From Mesorhizobium sp. (lineage in GTDB: Bacteria > Pseudomonadota > Alphaproteobacteria > Rhizobiales > Rhizobiaceae): 32,555 nucleotides of DNA. The stretch lies in contig NZ_JAFKIC010000168.1 in the NCBI RefSeq assembly GCF_017306585.1, positions 1-32,555 on the forward strand, in the 5' to 3' direction. The stretch's first letter is position 1, and every line of letters begins with the position of its first letter. The translations under genes were made by a program, and so were the position numbers. This document shows positions 24,204 to 31,310 of this stretch, in pieces. The notes beneath the pieces are model-generated. The model searched no databases. It saw nothing but the letters and a program-made list of their open reading frames with translations, and had not been told where the DNA came from.

Positions 24204-25400
24204 ATGACCCAGATGGAAATTCACGCGCCCAAGCGCAACGAGCGTGCCGGTTACAAAGTCGACGTCAGCCGCGGTCAGCGCATCGGCCGCGTGTCGTCAG
24301 AATGGTTTAACCGGCCGGCGGATGAGCGATACCTGTCGCTCACCGACCTTCGGAATTCGGTGAAGAGCCGGTCGGCGCGCAGCAAGAGCCGCATCGTCGA
24401 AAGTGGGCTAATCCGCGTCGAGGCCAGCCGCGACGATCCGGAGCGCCTGAGGCTAATGCTGCCCGATGCGCCTGCCCCAGTTGCCCCCACGCATTGGAGT
24501 TTTGGCCAACTCGCCAGCCTGGTCGGCGCGCCGGCCACCTATCTGCGCCAGCTCCCGGCTCCGCTCGCGGCGATCAACCTTCAACATGGTCTCCTCAAAC
24601 ACCGCGGCGAGCAGGTGAAGACGCTGGAGATAGAGAACGGACGCCTCGAGCTGCGAGCGGTAACAGGTCCGGACTACGGCAGGATTTTCGATGAAGAGTT
24701 GATCGCGGCCGTGCAGAAGATCGCCGGCAACGGCACGGGCGACACGCGTTGGAAGGTGCCCGGCGTGCTCAACTGGTCAACGGGAATCTACAATCCGAAC
24801 GTCGACATCTCCAACGACACAACGACGCTCTACGCGTCCGACCGCGATGTCTTTGTGTTTCTTGTCGACGACCTGAACCCGATCGAGGCCGGGCGGCTGC
24901 CAAATGGGGAACCGGATCTCTATTTCCGCGGCTTTTACTGCTGGAATTCCGAAGTCGGAGCCCGCACCCTCGGGATTGCCAGCTTCTATCTACGCGCGGT
25001 GTGCCAGAATCGTAATTTATGGGGCGTCGAAGATTTCGAGGAAATCACCATCCGGCATTCCAAATATGCCGCCTCGCGTTTCGCCCTGGAAGCCGAGCCG
25101 GCGCTGGTCCAATTCGCGGAATCGTCGCCAATGCCGTTCGTCAACGGCATCAAGGCCGCGCGGGAACGGATCGTCGCCCGAGACGACGAAGATCGCCAGG
25201 GCTTCCTGCGCAACCGGGGCTTCTCGAAGTCCGAGACGACCAAGATCATCGATGCCGTGCTTTCGGAGGAAGGGCGCCCGGCCACCAGCATATTCGACTT
25301 CGTGCAGGGCATCACGCGGGTCGCGCGCGACAAGCCGCATCAGGATGTCCGCCTGGAGATGGAGGGCAAGGCCAAGAAGCTTCTCGATTTCGCCGTCTGA
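24204..25400 (+). CDS. DUF932 family protein
   Basis: 398 residues with GAGGAG upstream of ATG 24204. The sequence has the DUF932 (YfjQ-like) character: a conserved SFGQLASLVGAPATYLRQLP region, LRAVTGPDYGRIFDEEL, STTLYASDRDVFVFLVDD-like strand (here TTTLYASDRDVFVFLVDD), a GFYCWNSEVGARTLGIASFY segment and a C-terminal helical region. DUF932 proteins are carried by plasmids and phages and their function is not established. In rhizobial elements the gene typically heads a cluster with ParB-like and strawberry-notch genes, as here. A strong terminator follows at 25466. Confidence 0.88.
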   Translation: MTQMEIHAPKRNERAGYKVDVSRGQRIGRVSSEWFNRPADERYLSLTDLRNSVKSRSARSKSRIVESGLIRVEASRDDPERLRLMLPDAPAPVAPTHWSFGQLASLVGAPATYLRQLPAPLAAINLQHGLLKHRGEQVKTLEIENGRLELRAVTGPDYGRIFDEELIAAVQKIAGNGTGDTRWKVPGVLNWSTGIYNPNVDISNDTTTLYASDRDVFVFLVDDLNPIEAGRLPNGEPDLYFRGFYCWNSEVGARTLGIASFYLRAVCQNRNLWGVEDFEEITIRHSKYAASRFALEAEPALVQFAESSPMPFVNGIKAARERIVARDDEDRQGFLRNRGFSKSETTKIIDAVLSEEGRPATSIFDFVQGITRVARDKPHQDVRLEMEGKAKKLLDFAV

Positions 25401-25465
25401 TCGACCGATCCCGACAAGGAGGACCTGGTCGCCGACCCCATGTCCTGTTCGCCGCTCCCATCCCA

Positions 25466-25500
25466 GCGCCGTCCTCCGAAGCACGAGGACGGCGCTTTTT
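25466..25500 (+). terminator. strong rho-independent terminator
   Basis: GCGCCGTCCTC, 8-nt loop, GAGGACGGCGC, then TTTTT: an 11-bp perfect stem ending the DUF932 transcript. Confidence 0.93.
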
Positions 25501-25557
25501 CATGGCGGGTCCACATCCCGGAAGAACGGCTTTCGGCCGCCCGTCGCGGAGCAAACC

Positions 25558-25782
25558 ATGGAACCCAACAACGTCAAGGCCCAATGTATCGCCGCAGGTC
25601 TCCTGGTCATCGAGAGCAGATCCGTCAAGTTCGATATCGTGCTGCAGCTGACGCTTGGCGGGCCGCTGGTCGCTGTCGGCCGTAAGCCTGAGCTGGCGCC
25701 CTGGCATGGCGTTCCCTACGCCCCGCTGCATGGCTGTCGCCAATGCCTAATGCGGCGGCAGGCGCCGAGGTCTGGAACATAG
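25558..25782 (+). CDS. small hypothetical protein
   Basis: 74 residues from ATG 25558 with GGAG 6 nt upstream. The first 55 residues have coding character (MEPNNVKAQCIAAGLLVI, then LQLTLGGPLVAVGRKPELAPW). The C-terminal tail is basic and less convincing, so the true end may be in another frame. No function recognised. Confidence 0.5.
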   Translation: MEPNNVKAQCIAAGLLVIESRSVKFDIVLQLTLGGPLVAVGRKPELAPWHGVPYAPLHGCRQCLMRRQAPRSGT

Positions 25783-25829
25783 CCGGCATCGACACCGTAC
25801 CGGTTGTCCGGGGAGGGAAGGCACAGGAC

Positions 25830-26032
25830 ATGAGCGGCCGGCCTCTTCTCAATATCTACACCACCATGACGGAATTCGAGGATCTGCATGTCCGGCACGA
25901 CCGGACGCGCAGCACGAGCACGGCCATCACCGTCGACGGGCAGGCACTGATCCAGCATGCTGGCCTATCACGCCAGCATGCTGGAGGCCCTAGGGGCTCA
26001 GTCGCGTCGAGATCGGCAAGCCGAAACCATAG
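25830..26032 (+). pseudogene. small plasmid-type hypothetical gene with two frameshifts
   Basis: From ATG 25830 (AGGA just upstream) the protein runs MSGRPLLNIYTTMTEFEDLHV to DGQALIQ. Near 25956 coding moves to the next frame (MLAYHASMLEALGAQS), and near 26005 again to the third frame (VEIGKPKP, TAG at 26030-26032). Joined, the three parts make a sensible 67-residue protein. The first shift falls inside the perfect inverted repeat at 25952-25984. Confidence 0.45.
25952..25984. repeat. perfect inverted repeat
   Basis: CCAGCATGCTGGC, 7-nt loop CTATCAC, GCCAGCATGCTGG: 13-bp arms, each arm containing its own palindrome CCAGCATGCTGG. There is no T-run, and it lies within a broken coding region. 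Confidence 0.7.
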
Positions 26033-26091
26033 CAGCGCGTCATCATCCCGATCCATCAAATCTTGGGGCAGGCAGCCAGCGCCGGCGTAAG

Positions 26092-26181
26092 GCGTGGAGG
26101 CAGAGGGGGGTGGGGGAGGTTCCTGACGGGCTTGGAGGTTCGGGGAGAGGCCCCGGGCCGCCCGTCATGGAGAACCTGACC
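26092..26181 (+). promoter_or_regulatory. purine-rich leader upstream of the ParB-like fragment
   Basis: GAGGCAGAGGGGGGTGGGGG leads to CGGGG-AGAGG-CCCCG (26141-26155), the same layout as the leaders at 24116 and 31219. Confidence 0.4.
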
Positions 26182-26268
26182 ATGGCAAAGAACGCCATTC
26201 AGAAGATCGCGATGAACGCCGCGGAGAATATTCCCTATGTTCCGGTGGGAAAAGAGCTGTTCCTATGA
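26182..26268 (+). pseudogene. 5' remnant of a ParB-like gene
   Basis: ATG 26182 (GGAG at 26169-26172) encodes 28 residues. The first 19, MAKNAIQKIAMNAAENIPY, match the opening of the ParB/Spo0J-type proteins found in rhizobial DUF932/strawberry-notch clusters, where this segment leads directly into the NxR-containing ParB domain. Here similarity stops after about 26238 and a TGA follows at 26266. The rest of the gene, over 600 residues in intact clusters, is absent. Confidence 0.5.
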
Positions 26269-26629
26269 TGAGCAGCAAAAAAGACGCTTTCACACAACGG
26301 CACGTGCAAGATTGAGGAGGCTCGCCACCGAGCTTGGTCTTTCGCCTGGCAGCTTTGACATCCGCTCCAACAAGGCCGGAGTGGCTGTATCAGGCGAAGT
26401 CACCCTGCACCACGATCGCGTCTACATCCAGATCGGCCAGTTCGGGCTTTCCTCCGGCCACGGTATCATGATCCGGACGTGCAAGAGCCGGGAGGACTAC
26501 ACCGGCGGCCCCAACCACTTCGTCGCGCTCGCCATGCTTGACGACATTCCTGCACTCGCCGCGACGGTGCACGCGATCACAGGCGTCGGTCCTGAGAATT
26601 CGAGCGCCTCCAGGTTCCGCGCCGCCTGA
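26237..26629 (+). CDS. conserved rhizobial hypothetical protein, 5' end fused to ParB remnant
   Basis: 130 residues. From about residue 10 (YDEQQKRRFHTTARARLRRLA) to residue 118 it matches a conserved hypothetical protein I associate with rhizobial plasmids, with a helical start, then RSNKAGVAVSGEVTLHHDRVYIQI and CKSREDYTGGPNHF. The first nine codons from ATG 26237 are ParB-gene sequence read in another frame, so the natural start has been lost and translation may now use this ATG. No biochemical role is known. Confidence 0.55.
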   Translation: MFRWEKSCSYDEQQKRRFHTTARARLRRLATELGLSPGSFDIRSNKAGVAVSGEVTLHHDRVYIQIGQFGLSSGHGIMIRTCKSREDYTGGPNHFVALAMLDDIPALAATVHAITGVGPENSSASRFRAA

Positions 26630-26720
26630 CCTTTCCCCTCGCAACCAATGACCGGCGATATCGCCGGCGCGAAGTCGCTCGGCGGCGCTTGCCGCCATGT
26701 CAAATCGGAGGGCCCGACCG

Positions 26721-27013
26721 ATGAAGAACCTCGAGATCCACAAGTTCGTCGTTGTCTCCACGGCGCATGTTTCGGAAGCCACCGCGAAACGGCTTGACCA
26801 TACCCCGGCGAAGGACTGGCCATGCGCCGGCGGGCTCTATGCCGAATACGGATGGTTCGTTTACGCACACGACGAGAACTCCGGCCCGGCGAGAACGCCA
26901 TTCCCGCCGATCTCTTCGACGTCATGACCTGGGCGCGCAGGCAAGGTTGCGAATACATCCTGTTCGATTGCAACGCCGACCAAGTGGACGGTCTGCCCGC
27001 CTATGACTGGTGA
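26721..27013 (+). pseudogene. DUF5983-like gene with one frameshift
   Basis: From ATG 26721 the protein reads MKNLEIHKFVVVSTAHVS to GGLYAEYGWFVYAHDEN, then near 26888 coding moves to another frame, giving AIPADLFDVMTWARRQGC, then EYILFDCNADQVDGLPAYDW and TGA 27011. The join is the DUF5983 pattern of plasmid-borne rhizobial proteins (about 96 residues). As written the product is truncated with a short wrong tail. Function unknown. Confidence 0.6.
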
Positions 27014-27018
27014 CATCT

Positions 27019-27045
27019 TGCTCGCGGCGTCCTGGTGCGCGAGCA
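27019..27045 (+). terminator. weak hairpin after the DUF5983 gene
   Basis: TGCTCGCG (27019-27026) and CGCGAGCA (27038-27045) pair perfectly around 11 nt, 6 nt after the stop, without a T-run. Confidence 0.3.
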
Positions 27046-27295
27046 CCAACTCGAATGAAACCGGCGATTGAGCGGGGCCGGCAATACGCCGCGGTCGCAA
27101 AAAGGCCCTTGGCCCTGTCGCCACCGACCGACCGTCTTTAGATCGACTCATCCAGCTCGGCTCCGCGCCGTAGCCTGACCATGCAGCTTCACCTCCGGCT
27201 CCACGGGGCGCCGGACTTCCCTTCAATCCGCCGATCGTCCATTGCCCGCGTCTTGTCGCGCGAGCGGTCGGCTCGGCCATTCTGGAAGCAAAGCC

Positions 27296-27928
27296 ATGAC
27301 CGACCATCCAGCTTTCCGCAAAGTCCACGACGGGATCGCCAGCCGCGAACAGATGTTTCAGCTGTTCGACAGGCATCGCGATACGCCCGGCATCGATCCC
27401 TTGTCGGGCACTCCCTATGCCGGCGAATGGTTCGAGATAACAGCCTCGACATACCATTTCATGCTCGGCCTCTTGCCGCCGCTTTTCATGCGCACCGGCA
27501 TGTTTGGAATGTCCGAATATAAGGCCGGGTACGTCACCAGCGTCTTTTTTGCGATCAGGATCCGTACCCGTGAACGCTGGTTCCACGGCTTCTGCGATCT
27601 TTCCGACAAGCGCAGCCCGGACGCCATGCGCGCAGCCATCATCGCCCATGAAACAGGGGCCGCCGACAGCATGACGCGTGAGGAGAAGCTCGAAGCGATC
27701 TGGAACGCGACGCATCCCGACTTCAAGGGCATTGCCGGCAATGTGGATCCCGATGCCTGGCCGGCAGAACACCAAGGCAAGCGCACCATTCTCGTCAACG
27801 CCGGTGCGCAAGGCACTGTCCTCAAGCTTCTTGAGAACCTCTCCGATAAGGAGATCGATGAACTCTTGTCGGTCTCGCTACCTCTCCGAAACTCACGCAG
27901 GGGAGGAGATGATGCGGACCGTTCGTAA
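27296..27928 (+). CDS. DUF1419 family protein
   Basis: 210 residues from ATG 27296 (the open frame begins at 27242 but without a ribosome site). It matches the rhizobial DUF1419 layout: AFRKVHDGIASREQMFQLFDRH, YAGEWFEI, a LPPLFMRTGMFGMSEY segment, FHGFCDLSDKRS, MRAAIIAHE, MTREEKLEAIWNATH and KRTILVNAGAQGT. The gene is intact, unlike its upstream neighbours. Function unknown; typically plasmid- or element-borne. Confidence 0.75.
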   Translation: MTDHPAFRKVHDGIASREQMFQLFDRHRDTPGIDPLSGTPYAGEWFEITASTYHFMLGLLPPLFMRTGMFGMSEYKAGYVTSVFFAIRIRTRERWFHGFCDLSDKRSPDAMRAAIIAHETGAADSMTREEKLEAIWNATHPDFKGIAGNVDPDAWPAEHQGKRTILVNAGAQGTVLKLLENLSDKEIDELLSVSLPLRNSRRGGDDADRS

Positions 27929-28219
27929 GCCCCCTTGTCGGCAGCGAAACCTCCGTACGAGGTGCACTCCGCTTACTCGGCCGAAATGGGCGCTCCGGAT
28001 CGGCATCGCCACCGGCGTACGCCACCCGGCGCGCCGACAATCGCCGACCTCGCTTGCTTCGGTCGAGGCAGCGGCCCAACGGCTTGCAAATGTTCCGACC
28101 CGAAAGCTGCCTGACGGTCGCGCGAGGCGGGGAAGGCTGAATTCTCCGCCCGGTTCGATCAGCAGGCAAGGCAGATATAATCGACGAAATCGGCATTACC
28201 ACTGATAATGTCGACGGCA
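27929..28219. other. gene-free stretch
   Basis: 291 nt after DUF1419 with no supported gene, hairpin or repeat. Confidence 0.4.
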
Positions 28220-28471
28220 TCAAAGGTGGTTAGTCAGCGGCTCGCGGCGCAGCAGCAAAACCTTTCGGAATGGCACGACGTCCGCAACCGGGCGCGAGCA
28301 TTCGGCCACCGCGACGGCCTCGATCAACAGATCCAGAGCCTGCCTTGCCTCTACGCTCGTGTGGTCAGTGCCCTGGAGATAGTGACAGGCACGCTCCAGA
28401 TGGATGCCGGCAGCCGAGAAGTCGCTGGTCAACGCTCTCTCCGTCATTGCCGCCCACAGCTTTTGTGCCAT
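28220..28471 (-). CDS. small conserved hypothetical protein
   Basis: 83 residues from ATG 28471, chosen because coding character begins there (MAQKLWAAMTERALTSDFSA, HLERACHYLQG, ARQALDLLIEAVAVAE). The frame is open upstream to 28672, but that part overlaps the next gene. No Shine-Dalgarno is apparent; it lies about 48 nt behind 28519 on the same strand and may depend on it. No function recognised. Confidence 0.5.
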   Translation of the reverse strand: MAQKLWAAMTERALTSDFSAAGIHLERACHYLQGTDHTSVEARQALDLLIEAVAVAECSRPVADVVPFRKVLLLRREPLTNHL

Positions 28472-28518
28472 GCAGGCTAATGGGGTGCAAATATCCACAG
28501 ATGCATTCTTAGCAAATG

Positions 28519-28956
28519 TTAGCTGAGCCGCATGTAACCCGCATTTCGCAAGGCACCGATGAAAAGGCTGGCATGGCCTACGATATCCGTCTTTGCTTGC
28601 GTCGACAGTGGCTGGCTGGTCCAGGCCTCCAATGGCCCGATGAAGCTTGAGAAAGCACCGTTTATCAGGCAATGACGGGTCACGAGCCCTTGCTTCTCTA
28701 GAGCCAGAACGCCCGTTTGATCGCTTGGGTATCTTATGGCTGCGACCCGCTGTATCGCCGCATCACCATCGATCCGGACGTCGAAAAGCAGGGCGCCGCG
28801 GCTCATGGTGGCTATTTTCTCCGCCTTTTCGGTGAAGCTGATTGGAAGCGCGCGGACGCTTTCGACCGCCATCTGGAAAACCACCGCATCCAATTCATCC
28901 GCCGCCATAAGAGAAATTGCCCGCAAAAGAACGGCAATTGCAATCGGCTTGCGCAA
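28519..28956 (-). CDS. hypothetical protein, start uncertain or lost
   Basis: 145 residues if TTG 28956 is used. Coding character continues upstream of that codon to the TGA at 29047-29049 (with FEQGIKTSIVRLISGGQLAS), where there is no ATG, GTG or TTG, suggesting that the true 5' end was lost by frameshift or deletion. The protein is amphipathic-helical (DELDAVVFQMAVESVRALPI, GALLFDVRIDGDAAIQRVAA). No family recognised. Confidence 0.45.
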   Translation of the reverse strand: MRKPIAIAVLLRAISLMAADELDAVVFQMAVESVRALPISFTEKAEKIATMSRGALLFDVRIDGDAAIQRVAAIRYPSDQTGVLALEKQGLVTRHCLINGAFSSFIGPLEAWTSQPLSTQAKTDIVGHASLFIGALRNAGYMRLS

Positions 28957-29213
28957 AATGTCGGACGACGCCAGCTGGCCGCCGCTTATAAGTCGAACGA
29001 TCGATGTTTTGATGCCTTGCTCGAACGAACTCGCTTGGACTCGCGGTCAAAACGGTTGTTAGAAGACGAACTGGTTCAAACGTCGCTTGCCCGTCGATGG
29101 CCTTGTCCGATAAAGCTCGCCGGGAAATGTGGGGCGAGGACCAATAGATTTGTAGCTACACGATGCGACGACACATCGACTGACCCAAGTCGTTTCTCAC
29201 CAAGGAAGAGACA

Positions 29214-29894
29214 ATGAAGCATCAGACCCGTCCATTTGTCGTGGAGGTCAAACAGAAGCGGCGCAATTCCAAGCAGAGCCACTCGATCTGGGGCGACGTC
29301 GACCTGTCCGCAATTGTCGCCGAAACGACGAGGGAATCTGAGAAGGAGATGAAACTGCCAGATCGTCAGCTTATTGACTCTGATGTGACAGCCATTGATG
29401 TTGAGGATGGGTATAAACCGCTAGCGGAGCACCTTATGGCCGAATCCCGGGGAACTGAATCAGTGCAGACCGCCACCGAAGTGCCTGCGAAAGCAGAAAC
29501 AGTTGAAGTAAAGAAGAGGGCGTCGAAAGCGGCCAAGGCCCAGCCAAAAGATTCGACGCGAAAGGCAGCCATCAAGTCCGCGCCCGCAGCAACTGACGCT
29601 CCCGCGACAGTTCGCAAGGCGCGCAGGATTTACTCGGTAAAAGAACGCGGCCAATTGCTCGGCCAGATCGAGAAGTCGATTGGTGGCGGCGCCAGCATCA
29701 AGAGCGCCACAGGTCAGGCCGGTATTTCGGAGCAGACCTATTATCAGTGGAAGAAGGTTGCAGCGCTCGCGGCAGACAGCGGCGACCTGAAGGACCTGCT
29801 CGCGCTCGAAGAAGAAAACAAGCGCCTCAAGAATCTGCTTGCCGACCGTCTGCGCAAGGAAAATGCCGAGCTCAAGAAGAAGCTGGGCCTTTAA
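29214..29894 (+). CDS. SyrB-like protein (transposase-OrfA-type helix-turn-helix)
   Basis: 226 residues with GGAAGAG 5 nt before ATG 29214. A low-complexity Ala/Lys/Thr-rich linker (about 85-135) precedes a conserved C-terminal region: YSVKERGQLLGQIEKSI, GISEQTYYQWKKV (helix-turn-helix) and a coiled coil LLALEEENKRLKNLLADRL ending LKKKLGL. This is the layout of Sinorhizobium SyrB, annotated as a regulator, and the C-terminal half is clearly related to IS3-family OrfA proteins. No OrfB or terminal inverted repeats are adjacent, so it is a domesticated or stand-alone copy. The N-terminal 80 residues differ from the SyrB I recall. DNA binding is likely; the target is unknown. Confidence 0.7.
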   Translation: MKHQTRPFVVEVKQKRRNSKQSHSIWGDVDLSAIVAETTRESEKEMKLPDRQLIDSDVTAIDVEDGYKPLAEHLMAESRGTESVQTATEVPAKAETVEVKKRASKAAKAQPKDSTRKAAIKSAPAATDAPATVRKARRIYSVKERGQLLGQIEKSIGGGASIKSATGQAGISEQTYYQWKKVAALAADSGDLKDLLALEEENKRLKNLLADRLRKENAELKKKLGL

Positions 29895-29931
29895 GACATA
29901 CTGAAGCATTGCTGGAAATTCGGCACGAAAC

Positions 29932-31125
29932 TCAAGGCGGTAGCGGCGGCATGTCGCCTTCGCCGACCCGCCACACCCAGGAGCCGATCTCCGGTCGCGC
30001 GGCGATCATTTCATCGAGCGACGCTTCGTAGTTCTCGTCCGCTCCGGCCGGAACGACAAACAGCGCTATCGGTTCTTGCCTGTTCTGAAGCAATGCGTTG
30101 GCGATCGGCTGGTCGGGTTGCAGGTCAAAGCGCAATCCCTTCACGCTCTTCTCGCGAAGGCGGGCGAGCCCATCGACGAGCCTTTTCTCCGGGACCGTCT
30201 CGTAGGGGATCCAGTTCTCGGACACCACCATCAACGCGACCTCCTCGACAATGGCGAGGCCGGCCGGGTTCAGTCCGAATGTCGCGATCGTCATGAGATG
30301 TGAGCTGGAATCCGCTGCCCACAGGGACAATTCTTTCTCGAAACGCGCCTGCAAGCGGCGGTGCAATGCATCGTCGATGATGAAGGGAAAACCGGGCAAA
30401 TGCCTGATGACGAGTTTCTGACCGGAGCGGGCGGGCACGATCTCCTTCATCTCGCCGACCAGGACGAGCAACTTTCGTGGACCTGATTTCGGCGGAAGCG
30501 CTGTGCCGAGAACCGCGTTGCGACGCTGCTCGATGGCTTGCCTGTTCTCGGCCCGAAACGGCTCGGGCACGAATAGGATATCCGCGAGGGGTCCGCCCCT
30601 CACTGTCATTTGCCCTGCAGCCTCGAGCAGATGCCAGCGGACATTCCACCAATGTCGCTTGCCGGCCCACCTCGATGTCCAGACCGTCAATTCGGCCTCG
30701 TGCCAGAGATAATGAAGGAGGCCACGCAGCGACATCCTCCTGGGATCGGCGGTTGCGGTGGCGGAACTTTGCCCCGCAGGCACGGATGCCGCCCGGCTCC
30801 CTGTCTTCGACAGGCTGAAGTCCAACTTGAGGGCCGCCAAGCCGTTTTGCGGATCGAGCTGTATCGCGCTGCCCATCAAGGCGCCCAGGCCGGACAGTTC
30901 GTAAGGCGATTCATAGGAATCACATGATGGATCATGCCCGCCGCCGCTCAACGGCATGCGCTTGATCAGGTGAAGGTCGCCGATGCGGGCGATGTACATC
31001 GGGCAGCCCGGCTCGCGGCACAGGCATAGCGGACGATCGGTGCGGGCATAGGCGCTCGCAAGCGCCGCCTGCAGGTCAGACGCTGCCTCCTCGTAGACCG
31101 CACTGCCAATTCTGAACCGTCGCAT
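29932..31125 (-). CDS. DUF1173 family protein
   Basis: 397 residues from ATG 31125, with GGAGGT directly upstream on the minus strand; the open frame continues to 31332 without coding character. Conserved blocks: MRRFRIGSAVYEEA, LCLCREPGCPMYIARIGD, HLIKRMPLSGGGHDPSCDSYE, ALKLDFSLSKTGSRA, MSLRGLLHYLWHEAELTVW, AGKRHWWNVRWHLLEAA, and GQKLVIRHLPGFPFIIDD. The cysteines in CLCREPGC and the CDSYE cysteine suggest metal binding. This is the DUF1173 family typical of rhizobial plasmids, divergent from the strawberry-notch gene as here. Function unknown. Confidence 0.85.
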   Translation of the reverse strand: MRRFRIGSAVYEEAASDLQAALASAYARTDRPLCLCREPGCPMYIARIGDLHLIKRMPLSGGGHDPSCDSYESPYELSGLGALMGSAIQLDPQNGLAALKLDFSLSKTGSRAASVPAGQSSATATADPRRMSLRGLLHYLWHEAELTVWTSRWAGKRHWWNVRWHLLEAAGQMTVRGGPLADILFVPEPFRAENRQAIEQRRNAVLGTALPPKSGPRKLLVLVGEMKEIVPARSGQKLVIRHLPGFPFIIDDALHRRLQARFEKELSLWAADSSSHLMTIATFGLNPAGLAIVEEVALMVVSENWIPYETVPEKRLVDGLARLREKSVKGLRFDLQPDQPIANALLQNRQEPIALFVVPAGADENYEASLDEMIAARPEIGSWVWRVGEGDMPPLPP

Positions 31126-31218
31126 CACCTCCACAGCTCCAGGTCGCCGCCGCATCCCTGTGCGCGCATTCAAGTCATGGCTTTGCGCAGAGCGCAACCC
31201 CTTTGGTGCATCGGCGCC

Positions 31219-31310
31219 AGAGGCAGAGGGGAGCCGGGAGGAGTGTGGCCCGGCTGGCGCGGAGAGAGTGCCGGCGCGGGCGCCTCTCCCCTCGCGCGAA
31301 GGGCATTTCC
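31219..31310 (+). promoter_or_regulatory. purine-rich leader upstream of the methylase/helicase gene
   Basis: GAGGCAGAGGGGAGCCGGGA leads to a GC hairpin region around GGAGAGAG (31261-31268) and then the start at 31311. GGGAGGAG at 31236-31243 is exactly complementary to the CTCCTCCC loops of the sRNA at 21848-21964. Confidence 0.4.

Noticed and set aside
26861-27811. 316-codon minus-strand open frame opposite DUF5983/DUF1419
   Set aside because: Shadow of DUF1419; composition biased and crosses two genes.
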